NCBI RefSeq assembly: GCF_024198235.1
Contig: NZ_JAKCFB010000001.1
Span: 248,001 to 312,000 of the forward strand
Origin: Myxococcus dinghuensis
GTDB lineage: Bacteria > Myxococcota > Myxococcia > Myxococcales > Myxococcaceae
Direction of reading: 5' to 3'
Length of the DNA: 64,000 bases
The position numbers were made by a program, and so were the translations under genes. Positions 44,304-52,082 of the stretch are shown here, one piece after another. Below the pieces are notes generated by a model. It was not told the origin of the DNA and made no database searches. It saw only the letters and a program-made list of their open reading frames with translations. Numbering within the stretch: position 1 is the first letter of the stretch; every line of letters starts with the position of its first letter.

Positions 44304-45302
44304 ATGACGCCCTTTCGCCCCATCCCGTTGTGTGTCGCGCCGATGATGGACTGGACGGACCGGAACTGCCGGTACTTCCACCGGCAGATCAGCCGCCACA
44401 CGCTGCTGTACACGGAGATGCTGACCACGGGCGCCGTCATCCACGGGGACCGTGACCGCCTGTTGGGCTACGAGGCGGCCGAGCACCCGGTGGCCATCCA
44501 GCTGGGCGGCTCGGAGCCGGAGGCGCTGGCGGAGGCCGCGCGCATCGCCGAGTCCTGGGGCTACGACGAGGTGAACCTCAACGTGGGCTGCCCGAGCGAC
44601 CGCGTGCAGTCCGGCCGCTTCGGCGCGTGCCTCATGGCGGAGCCGGAGCTGGTGGCGCGGCTGGTGGCGGCCATGCGCGCGGCGGTGCGCATCCCGGTGA
44701 CGGTGAAGTCGCGCATCGCCATCGACGAGATGGAGGAGTGGCCCACGCTGGAGCGCTTCGTGAAGCGCGTCGCGGCGGAGGGCTGCACGCGCTTCATCGT
44801 CCACGCGCGCAAGGCGTGGCTCCAGGGGCTGAGCCCGAAGGAGAACCGCGACGTCCCGCCGCTGCGCTACGAACTGGTGCACCGCCTCAAGGAGGAGCTG
44901 CCCCACCTGGACATCAGCATCAACGGCGGCATCAAGACGCTCGACGCCGCCGCCGAGCACCTCGGCAAGGTGGACGGGGTGATGATTGGCCGCGCCGTCT
45001 ACGAGAACCCGTACCTCCTGGCGGACGCGGACCGGCGCTTCTTCGGCTCCGAGGAGCGCCCGCGCGAGCGGCACGAGGTGGTGGAGGCCATGCTGCCGTA
45101 CATCGAGCGGAGCCGGCAGCGCGGCGCGCCGCTCAGCGCGGTGACGCGGCACATGCTCGGCCTGTTCCAGGGCCTGCCCGGCGCGCGCGCGTGGCGCCGT
45201 CATCTGAGCGAGAACGCGCACAAGCCGGGCGCGGGGCCGGAGGTCGTCGTCGCCGCGCTGGCCAAGGTGCGCCGCGAGCCGGAGGCGGTCGTCGCGGCCT
45301 GA
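44304..45302 (+). CDS. dusA: tRNA-dihydrouridine(20/20a) synthase DusA
   Basis: A 332-residue FMN enzyme that reduces uridine 20/20a in the tRNA D-loop. Visible features are the N-terminal CVAPMMDWTDRNCRYFHRQIS, TEMLTTGAVIHGD, NLNVGCPSDRVQSGRFGACLM with the catalytic Cys109, TVKSRIAIDE, FIVHARKAWLQGLSPKENR (diagnostic of DusA) and the FMN-binding SINGGIKT and GVMIGRAVYENP. Length is normal. The ATG at 44304 is the start of the barrel. Confidence 0.96.
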   Translation: MTPFRPIPLCVAPMMDWTDRNCRYFHRQISRHTLLYTEMLTTGAVIHGDRDRLLGYEAAEHPVAIQLGGSEPEALAEAARIAESWGYDEVNLNVGCPSDRVQSGRFGACLMAEPELVARLVAAMRAAVRIPVTVKSRIAIDEMEEWPTLERFVKRVAAEGCTRFIVHARKAWLQGLSPKENRDVPPLRYELVHRLKEELPHLDISINGGIKTLDAAAEHLGKVDGVMIGRAVYENPYLLADADRRFFGSEERPRERHEVVEAMLPYIERSRQRGAPLSAVTRHMLGLFQGLPGARAWRRHLSENAHKPGAGPEVVVAALAKVRREPEAVVAA

Positions 45303-45305
45303 GCC

Positions 45306-45455
45306 TCACGGCGCGATGCGCCCGATGCGCCCGACCTCTTCCGTGAACCAGAGGGCGCCATCTGGACCGGCGGTGATTCCGTAGGGGCCCGTCCCCGTGG
45401 ACGCCAGCGGAAATTCGCTGAAGGGGCCGTGTCCCGCGTCGTGGCTTCGTGACAT
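45306..45455 (-). pseudogene. Remnant of a virginiamycin B lyase-like propeller gene
   Basis: A 49-codon frame whose last ~35 residues match one blade of a Vgb/NHL-type beta-propeller ([33 protein letters not shown]), ending abruptly in a stop right after the first blade. Full-length Vgb-like proteins have six or seven such blades (about 280-300 residues). No further blades are visible in any frame on either side: dusA lies immediately downstream. I read it as a truncated remnant rather than a functional short gene. Confidence 0.55.
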
Positions 45456-45611
45456 CGAGCGATGCTCCCCGAGAGATGGCTGGTGGACGTTCTCCCCTCG
45501 AGCTGTCCATGTCCACGCCTCCGGGCCACCCCTGAAGCGGGGAACGATGAAGGCCCGGGTCACCTCGCGGGGGCCCGGGCCTCGGTTCCTCACCGCCGGC
45601 TCACGGCTGCC

Positions 45612-47573
45612 TCAGCCGATGACCAGCTCGCCCGGCAGCGGCTTCTTGCCGGCGTCCTGGAAGAGGCCGAAGTAGCTCTGCGCGAGCTTGTACTCGTTGT
45701 AGGCCGGCGAGCAGGCCATGTTGCGCACGGCCATGAGCGGGTCGTTCGGCTTGCCGTCGTAGTCGGTGAGCAGGACGTTGATGCCCATGTGCCCGCCGTT
45801 CTCCGCCTGGATGCCGGAGCGGCGCTGCATCTCCCGGATGTCGCTGGCGGTGAGGTTGAGGGTGATGGGGTCGTCGTTCTCGCGCGCGGCCTTCGCCTTC
45901 TGCGCGTCGCCCGTGTACGAGTAGACGAGCAGCTCGCGAGCGTTGTCGTCCTTCGTGTCGAACTTCATGGCGAACTTCTCGGAGCCGGGGACGAGCTTGC
46001 CGTCCTTGTCGTACTTCTGCTCGATGGTGACGTCCGGGTGGTCGCCGCCGTAGGTGATGTCCGACGTCAGCGACTTGGTGCCGTCCGGGTGGTGGGTGAT
46101 GAGGTAGTCGCCCGTGTTGGTGGTGCCGTCGGTGCCGATGTTGAAGGGCCCCACGTCGATGTCCACCTTGCCGCCCGTGGACTCGTAGTGGACCTTGTCG
46201 AAGCGCAGCGTGTTCGAGACGCCCGGGCCCTCCTTCTCCGGCATGCGGCCGTCCTTGGCGAAGGACTCGAAGGCCTTCTTGCCCTCCGCGTTGGACAGGT
46301 CGAACTCCGCGGTGCGCAGCTTGTACTCCTTGAGCGTGTCCTCGCGGCTCATGCTCACCGACACGGGGCCGACGCCCAGGCTCACCTTGCCGTTGTTCTC
46401 GATGAACTCGGTGGGGCCCGTCGTCATCTTCAGCTTGTCGCCCTCGCGGCTGACCTCGATGGACATGCCCTTGCCCTGCTTCACGTCACCGGAGATGCCC
46501 AGTTCGGCGGCGTGGTAGCTCAGGCCCACGTCCAGGCCGTAGCCCGCGAACTTGCTCTGCTCCAGCTTGATGGAGGCGCCGTCGGGGATGGTCTCCGGGT
46601 TGAGCGGGTGGGGAGGAGGAATCTCGCCCTTCTTCAGCTTCTCGAAGTCGGCCTCCTTCATCTTCACCTCGTACTCCATCGACTTGCCGGCCTCGACGCT
46701 GCCGGTGATGGAGGCGCCCACCTTGGCCTTCTTGAACTCGACGGTGCCCTCGGCGGAGACAGCGGTCTCCGCGTTGATCTTCACCGTGACGTAGCCGTCC
46801 TCCTTCTTGACGTCCTTCTCGAGCGTGTCGCTGAACTCGACGGAGACGGGGCCGGCCTGGCCGGGGATGGTCGTCTCGTGCGGCTCCACCGTGGCCGGGT
46901 TGGGCACGCCCCCCACGTCCGCCGGATAGTCCGCGACCATCATCTTCTGGAGCTCGGGGGAGACCTTGGCGTCGGCCAGGGCCTGGGCGCGCTCGGGCGA
47001 GCCGGCCTTCGTGGAGAAGACCTTGGCGGCGGTGGTGCCCGGGAGCGAGCCGGCCTCCGAGTAGTGCGGCTGCTCCTTCAGGTACGCCTTCATGTCGTCG
47101 TAGGACTTGCCGCTGCTCGGGTCGAGCACGCGCTCGCCCTGGCGCACGACGACGTGGCCCGTCTGTCCCTCGGCGCCGGCGCGGCCGTCCTTCAGGAACA
47201 CCATCTCCGAGCGGGCCTGGAGCTCCGGCGAGCTCTTGTTGACGAAGTCCGCCGCCTTGTCGAGGCAGTTGACCTGGTTGTCCCGCGCGTTCTCCGTGAG
47301 CAGCGACGACGCGGGCGCCTTGCCCTGGCCGTCCAGGTTCAGCGTGTTCTTCGGGCCCGAAGCCTCGAACGTGGAGACGTCGTTCCGGGCCGCCACGCTC
47401 GGCTTCGCGGCCGCCTGCTCCGCCGCGGCCTTGGCAGCGGCCTCCGCGGCCGCCTTGGCCGCCGCTTCAGCGGCCGCCCTGGCCGCGGCCTCCGCTGCGC
47501 GACGAGCCGCCTCCGCTGCCTGGCGCGCCAGCTCCGCCGCGTTCCCACCCTGACCTACGCGTTCAGTCCCCAT
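45612..47573 (-). CDS. Ala-rich helical protein with predicted papain-like Cys-His-Asp domain
   Basis: A 653-residue protein of unknown function. Residues ~11-58 are a rigid helix of repeated AAAEAAAK units (period eight residues). Residues ~95-200 contain NCLDKAADFV (Cys103), GQTGHVVV (His140) and RVLDPSSG (Asp151), in the order and spacing expected of a papain/transglutaminase-like cysteine hydrolase. The remaining 450 residues are rich in beta-strands with many EVK/EFDLS-type segments, possibly a beta-solenoid or passenger. No signal peptide is present. The ATG at 47573 follows GGAGGACTCCTC. Codons remain typical of the genome. Secreted effector, toxin or structural protein are all possible; none is proven. 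Confidence 0.75.
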   Translation of the reverse strand: MGTERVGQGGNAAELARQAAEAARRAAEAAARAAAEAAAKAAAEAAAKAAAEQAAAKPSVAARNDVSTFEASGPKNTLNLDGQGKAPASSLLTENARDNQVNCLDKAADFVNKSSPELQARSEMVFLKDGRAGAEGQTGHVVVRQGERVLDPSSGKSYDDMKAYLKEQPHYSEAGSLPGTTAAKVFSTKAGSPERAQALADAKVSPELQKMMVADYPADVGGVPNPATVEPHETTIPGQAGPVSVEFSDTLEKDVKKEDGYVTVKINAETAVSAEGTVEFKKAKVGASITGSVEAGKSMEYEVKMKEADFEKLKKGEIPPPHPLNPETIPDGASIKLEQSKFAGYGLDVGLSYHAAELGISGDVKQGKGMSIEVSREGDKLKMTTGPTEFIENNGKVSLGVGPVSVSMSREDTLKEYKLRTAEFDLSNAEGKKAFESFAKDGRMPEKEGPGVSNTLRFDKVHYESTGGKVDIDVGPFNIGTDGTTNTGDYLITHHPDGTKSLTSDITYGGDHPDVTIEQKYDKDGKLVPGSEKFAMKFDTKDDNARELLVYSYTGDAQKAKAARENDDPITLNLTASDIREMQRRSGIQAENGGHMGINVLLTDYDGKPNDPLMAVRNMACSPAYNEYKLAQSYFGLFQDAGKKPLPGELVIG

Positions 47574-47985
47574 GAGGAGTCCTCCGACGTCGGGCGTCAT
47601 TGCCGCCCGCGAAAATCGATTCTCGATTCTCGGGAAATGACGTCCGGGGTTGCGTCGGGGCGAGCGGGAGCCCTGCGAATCCCGCCGTGGGTGAGGCTGG
47701 ATTGGACTTGGAGTGAATTCTGGAGGGGCCACCTCGGCGCTGAGTCCCGGTCCACTGGACTCAGCCGGCGACGAGGGTGTCTGCGAGGAGGGCTGGTCGC
47801 GTCAGGTCCACCACGACTCCGGGCGTTCCCACGCGTCTCGTGCTCATGACGAGGGGGGGGCTTCCGCGTCGGCGTGCCGGAGACACCCGCGCCAGTCGAT
47901 GCTCGCTAGTCCCGCGTGGACGTTCCCGGTTGAGCGCGTTCGTGGGTGCGGTTCGGACGAACGGCTCGGGGCGAGGTGCTGCGCT
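47574..47985. other. Gene-free region with repeats
   Basis: 412 bp between the Ala-rich gene and the CGNR gene. It contains a tandem repeat TCGATTC-TCGATTC at 47616-47629, 43-57 bp upstream of the Ala-rich gene start, and a perfect 9-bp inverted repeat GCTGAGTCC-N9-GGACTCAGC at 47739-47765 that could end the arginase-CGNR transcript. No coding frame is supported here. Confidence 0.5.
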
Positions 47986-48552
47986 CTAGCGTCGCGAGCG
48001 AGCGGCGGGCGTGCCGCGGAAGCGCTGCACCTTGGTGCGGTTCCCGCACACGGCCATCGAGCACCACCGGCCGGAGCGGTTCTTCGAGGTGTCGTAGAAG
48101 GCCGCCTGACAGTCCCCCGCGGGGCATACCTTCATCCGGGCCCAGTGCCCCTCGCGCTGGGTCGTCACCATGGCGGCGAAGAGCGCGCCCAGGGCCTTCC
48201 ATCCGCCCTCGCCGGCGGGGCGCAGGTGGACGGCTCCGTCGGGGGCGAAGGTGACGGCGAGGGGACACTCCGCCGCGCGTCGCTCCAGCGTGCGCAGCTC
48301 CGCCGCGGGCGGAGGCTCGCCATGGTGGAGCTGGAGCACGAGGCGCAGGGCCTCCCGGACCTCGATGGCCGCCGCGAAGGCGTCCGGTGAAACCGTCTCC
48401 GCGGCCCCGAGCAACCCGCGCGCGCGGAACCACGGGGTGAGCGCGGCGGGGGAGGGCACCTCGTCGGTCAGCTTCTCCACGTCCAGCGTGTTGACGAAGT
48501 CGAGCAGCAGGACGACGTCCGGCGGGAGTCCCGGGCTGTGAGCGGAGGCCAT
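47986..48552 (-). CDS. ABATE/CGNR zinc-finger protein
   Basis: A 188-residue protein with an N-terminal ABATE-type domain (LLLDFVNTLDVE...LTPWFRARGLL) and a C-terminal CGNR zinc finger at about residues 140-182 (MKVCPAGDC...RWCSMAVCGNRTKVQRF), with paired Cys ligands. CGNR fingers are predicted to bind DNA, so it is a candidate regulator. It begins 9 bp after the arginase-family gene on the same strand, so the two form an operon whose promoter carries three AGTGGTT sites. Confidence 0.9.
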   Translation of the reverse strand: MASAHSPGLPPDVVLLLDFVNTLDVEKLTDEVPSPAALTPWFRARGLLGAAETVSPDAFAAAIEVREALRLVLQLHHGEPPPAAELRTLERRAAECPLAVTFAPDGAVHLRPAGEGGWKALGALFAAMVTTQREGHWARMKVCPAGDCQAAFYDTSKNRSGRWCSMAVCGNRTKVQRFRGTPAARSRR

Positions 48553-48561
48553 GCCCCGGGC

Positions 48562-49500
48562 CTATCGCGTCCGTGGCGCGTCGACCAGCCCTCCGAGTCC
48601 GGCGACGAGGGTGTCCACCAGCGCACGCGCCGCGTGGCGCTCGGGGTCGAGGCTCGGGTCGTAGATGGTGACGTCGATTCCCAGCGCCATGCCGGAGCCC
48701 ACCAACCGGGAGAGCAGCTCGGCCAGCTCCTCCACGCGCAGCCCGTCCGGTTGGCGCGAGTCCACCGCGGGCATCACGTCGTCGTGCATGACGTCCGCGT
48801 CCAGGTGCATCCAGAAGCCCTGGACTCCTGACTCGCGGAACCGTGTGAGGGCCCGCTCGGCGCAGGCCGCGATGCCGTCGCGACGCAGCATCTCCAGGTC
48901 CAGCCAGGTCATGCGCGTGTCGCGCGCGTGCTCGGCCTCGACCGGGACACCCCAGACGTCCGGGTCCCTCACCCCGAGGATGGCCACGTCCTCGTCGCGG
49001 ACGAGCGGGCCCAGTCCCTCCAGGTCCGACAGCACCGCGGGGCCCCGCCCCGTGGAGAGCCACAGGTCCATGCCAGCCGTGCCGCCCAGTGGGGACGCCT
49101 CGGGTGGCCAGAAGTCGGTGTGCCCGTCCATGAACGCCAGCCCCGCCCGTGCGCCGGTGCGCTTCACGCCCAGGAGGCAGCCGAGCAGGATGCTGCAATC
49201 GCCTCCCAGCACCAGGGGGAAGCGCCCGGCCCGCAGCACCCGCTCCACGTCGTCCGCGAGCCGCACCGACAGGTCCGCGATGGCGCGCGGGTTGAGGACC
49301 TTCGTGACCGGGTCCCTGCGGGCCTCATAGGGCCCGGGCGTCACCGTGTGCTCCAGCCGCGCGCCCAGCCGGCGGCCGAGCCCGGCTTCCAGCAGCGCCT
49401 CCGGCAACAGGTCCACCCGGGGAATGCGTCCGTCCGGCCGGCTCAACCCCAGGTCCGAGGGCGCGGCGAGCAAGGCGATGGGGAAGGGCCTTCCGGTCAT
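48562..49500 (-). CDS. Arginase/agmatinase-family ureohydrolase
   Basis: A 312-residue ureohydrolase-fold protein. The metal-site motifs are LGGDCSILLG, FMDGHTDFW and HLDADVMHDD. The first carries Cys where arginases normally have the His ligand (GGDHS), and the third is a variant of SxDxDxxDP, so the metal set and substrate may differ from arginase. A C-terminal GIDVTIYDPSLDP segment also fits the fold. It is the first gene of an operon with the CGNR protein. A substrate (guanidino compound or otherwise) cannot be named. Confidence 0.9.
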   Translation of the reverse strand: MTGRPFPIALLAAPSDLGLSRPDGRIPRVDLLPEALLEAGLGRRLGARLEHTVTPGPYEARRDPVTKVLNPRAIADLSVRLADDVERVLRAGRFPLVLGGDCSILLGCLLGVKRTGARAGLAFMDGHTDFWPPEASPLGGTAGMDLWLSTGRGPAVLSDLEGLGPLVRDEDVAILGVRDPDVWGVPVEAEHARDTRMTWLDLEMLRRDGIAACAERALTRFRESGVQGFWMHLDADVMHDDVMPAVDSRQPDGLRVEELAELLSRLVGSGMALGIDVTIYDPSLDPERHAARALVDTLVAGLGGLVDAPRTR

Positions 49501-49522
49501 GGTGTAACCCTCTTTGGCTGTT

Positions 49523-49590
49523 CAGTGGTTTCATGGAGGGTAGGGGCCGGACCGGCCAGATGCAACCACTGAAGTGAATTGAGTGGTTTC
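49523..49590 (-). promoter_or_regulatory. Promoter and three-site operator of the arginase-CGNR operon
   Basis: Three copies of AGTGGTT: 49524-49530 and 49582-49588 in one direction (both within AGTGGTTTC), and 49564-49570 inverted. TTCAGTGGTT at 49521-49530 and AACCACTGAA at 49564-49573 form a perfect 10-bp inverted repeat. On the minus strand TTGCAT, 17 bp, TACCCT fits a -35/-10 pair; one site overlaps the -35 and another lies just downstream of the -10, a repression-type geometry. The CGNR protein encoded in the operon is the natural candidate ligand. Confidence 0.55.
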
Positions 49591-49701
49591 TTGTCCAGTT
49601 CCCTTCCACGGAGTGTGGCCTCTGTCCTGGGAGTTCCCGGTCCAGACGCGGAGCTTCTGGAGGGGGCATGCATCCGCGGTCTCGTCGTTCCCGAGCCGCT
49701 G

Positions 49702-51186
49702 TCACAATCTGGCGAGCGCGGCCTGCACCTTGGGATGTGCGCTCCAGCCCTCGCGATGACGCGCGTTGCGTTTCTGCGCGGCCTTCTTCGCTTTGACGAG
49801 GTCGCTCTTGCACTCGACCACATCGTTGGCGGCATCGAGGATGTAGTGGACCAGGGACGCATCGCTGACCCACAGCTCCGGCTGGTCGTCGAAGCGCGCG
49901 ACGGGGTACTCGCCGTCTGCGTCGGCGACGCCCATGTAGAGGAAGAGCTCCTGGTCGCCGGGGCTCGCGAGCGCGATGCACGCGGGCAGGTCCGGCGCGT
50001 CGCTCCACACGGGTATGTCCTTCGGCAGCTTCGATAGCGCGCGCAGACCGGTCGAGTTGTCTTGCCTTGCCGCGCTGCGCACGAGCTTCTCGACGTCGGC
50101 GGACGTGACGCCCTTCTTCGCGGCCTTCCACAGCGGCGTTAGCAACGGCGTTGCATTCTCGAACAGCGTGAAGTTCCGGTCGTAGCGGAGGATCGTCTTC
50201 GCGCTCTCGGGGAGCCCGACGCTCTCGCCGCCACCGCGGCGCTTCGTCGCGAGGCGAATCTCGTCGATCTCCGCATCGGACAGCGGCTGCTTCTTGCTCG
50301 TGATGCGGAGGCGCTTGCGCAGCGCATCGGCGATCTCGGGAAACCGCGCATGAAAATCGGCGACCTTCTCGAGGACGATCTTGCCGTCATTCTCGCTGGC
50401 GCGCAGGCGTTCGAGTTCGCGCTTGCCGAGGCGTTGCGCGAGACGCGCACAGCGAAGCTTCGCGTAGGGGCGCATCGCCCACCAACTGGCCTGGAGGCCC
50501 GCACGATAGAACCGGTCCGCCGCCGCGAAATCGCCACGCGCCTCGGCGAGGAAGCCCTGGTTCACGTCGCTGCCGGTGTAGCAGGCGAGCGCGCGCTCCA
50601 TGTCACCGAGCGCGAAGTACGCCGCCCCTGCATGCAGCGCGTTGTCTCGAGGGACCTCGCCCCGCTTGATGCCCAGCCGCGCGAACACCTGTTTCGGCTG
50701 GCCCTCTCTCAGCGCGATGACCGCGAGGACGCACGTCGCATCCCTCTTCACGCCCGAGCCCTCGTCGGCCGCGAGCTCTTCGAGCATCCGCTTCGCCTCG
50801 GCGTAGTCCGGATGCCCCTTGTCCTTCTTGGGGTGCCAGGTCTTCGTCGCGGCTTCGATGGCTCTCCGCGACGGAGCCATGGCGTCGCCGAGCGTCGTAT
50901 TCGGAACCCAGGGGGACGCAGCGGGATCGTGCTGGGCCCAGTACTTGCGGTCCTCTTTCGCGAAGAGAGACGTCGCGAGCAGGAAGCGCGTGCTGCTCAT
51001 CTGCGACTCGGGGACGATGAGGCCACCCCCGTGCGGACGGCGCAGGTGCTTGCGTTGCGCCGGCTCCAGCGCGGCCATCCACTCCAGGAGCGCGAGCTTC
51101 TTCGCGGGCGATTCGAGCTCCAGGTATTCGGCGACCTTTCTCTGGATGTCGTCTCGCTTCAGCGAGGTGGGTGCCTTCTTGGTCAT
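49702..51186 (-). CDS. Hypothetical protein, compositionally atypical
   Basis: A 494-residue soluble protein. The middle (about residues 115-250) has TPR-like helical pairs (ALHAGAAYFALGDMERALACY, GFLAEARGDFAAADRFYRAGL). The C-terminal ~110 residues (ELFLYMGVADADGEYPVARFDDQPELWVSDASLVHYIL) resemble the SMI1/KNR4-like immunity-protein style of fold, but only loosely. Codon use differs from the neighbours: more GCG, TCG, GAT-type and A/T-ending codons and visibly lower G+C. That suggests acquisition from another lineage. It is flanked by unrelated genes and stands alone. No function assigned. Confidence 0.75.
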   Translation of the reverse strand: MTKKAPTSLKRDDIQRKVAEYLELESPAKKLALLEWMAALEPAQRKHLRRPHGGGLIVPESQMSSTRFLLATSLFAKEDRKYWAQHDPAASPWVPNTTLGDAMAPSRRAIEAATKTWHPKKDKGHPDYAEAKRMLEELAADEGSGVKRDATCVLAVIALREGQPKQVFARLGIKRGEVPRDNALHAGAAYFALGDMERALACYTGSDVNQGFLAEARGDFAAADRFYRAGLQASWWAMRPYAKLRCARLAQRLGKRELERLRASENDGKIVLEKVADFHARFPEIADALRKRLRITSKKQPLSDAEIDEIRLATKRRGGGESVGLPESAKTILRYDRNFTLFENATPLLTPLWKAAKKGVTSADVEKLVRSAARQDNSTGLRALSKLPKDIPVWSDAPDLPACIALASPGDQELFLYMGVADADGEYPVARFDDQPELWVSDASLVHYILDAANDVVECKSDLVKAKKAAQKRNARHREGWSAHPKVQAALARL

Positions 51187-51353
51187 GACGGTCAGGCTAG
51201 CGCACGAGGTAACGGCGCAGGAGCTTCACCGCGATGGCGTCATGCCGAGGAGCGTCGTGTGGAGGCGGCCCTCGTTCAGGGGCTGCGCGGAAGACAGGGC
51301 CAGGACGCAACCGGCCCAGTCGCTTTGGCGATTTCAAGGCAGGCGCGGGAGTG

Positions 51354-52076
51354 TCAGGCGCGGTCGAGGTCCCGGAGCGCTTGGCCCAGCGCGTCGGGGA
51401 GCGAAGGTGGGTCGCCACGGCGCAGGGCTCCGAGCCCCGCCTGGAAGTCCGCGCGAGCCCCGGCTGCATCACCCATCCGGGCGCGCAGCAGGCCCCGCTC
51501 GTGCAGCAGCTCCGGGTCGACGTGCTCACCGCTCTGCTGGCCGAGGGCGGCGGAGAGGTCGGCGACGGCTTCCTGCGTGCGACCCAGCCGGGCCCGGGCG
51601 GCGGCGCGCTGCTGGAGCAGCCAGGGGTTGCCGGCGTCCTCCTCGAGCGCGAGCGTCCAGTCCCGCTCCGCGTCCGTGTGCCGGCCGAGCACCTCCAGCG
51701 AGGCGGCGCGTTGCATGTGGAGCACCAGCGCCTTGCGGTAGCCCCCGTCCACCAGGGCGTCGAAGTCCGCCACGGCCTCCTCGTGCCTTCCCAGGCGGGC
51801 CAGGCACAGCGCGCGGTGCAGCCGCGTGGTGCGGTGCCCGGGCGCCAGCGCCAGGACGCGCTCGAACCAGGGGAGCGCCTCCGCGGGCGCGCCGCCCCAG
51901 ATGCCGAGCGTCATCGCCAGCTCCAGCAGTACCCGGGTGAGCCGCGGGTGGGCGTCCGCGAGCGCCCGCACCTGGGTGAGCGCGGTGGCGTAGCGCCCGC
52001 TGCGGCGCAGCCGGTCCACCTCCCGGAGCTGCTCGGCGATCTCCGGCGGGCAGGGCTCGCGTCCATTGCGCTCCAT
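51354..52076 (-). CDS. TPR-repeat protein
   Basis: A 240-residue protein made of tetratricopeptide repeats from about residue 20 to 230 (YATALTQVRALADAHPRLTR, AEALPWFERVLALAPGHRTT, HEEAVADFDALVDGGYRKAL, TQEAVADLSAALGQ, DAAGARADFQAGLGAL). It has no signal peptide, so it is a cytoplasmic protein-protein scaffold. Its start is 6 bp after the stop of the CoA-transferase gene, so it is co-transcribed with it; a functional link is inferred from that alone. Confidence 0.88.
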   Translation of the reverse strand: MERNGREPCPPEIAEQLREVDRLRRSGRYATALTQVRALADAHPRLTRVLLELAMTLGIWGGAPAEALPWFERVLALAPGHRTTRLHRALCLARLGRHEEAVADFDALVDGGYRKALVLHMQRAASLEVLGRHTDAERDWTLALEEDAGNPWLLQQRAAARARLGRTQEAVADLSAALGQQSGEHVDPELLHERGLLRARMGDAAGARADFQAGLGALRRGDPPSLPDALGQALRDLDRA

Positions 52077-52082
52077 GGCGAC

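Noticed and set aside
47390..47560. Possible DNA minisatellite in the Ala-rich coding segment
   Set aside because: The 24-bp units differ at many synonymous positions, so the repeat is maintained at the protein level and is not a recent tandem DNA expansion.
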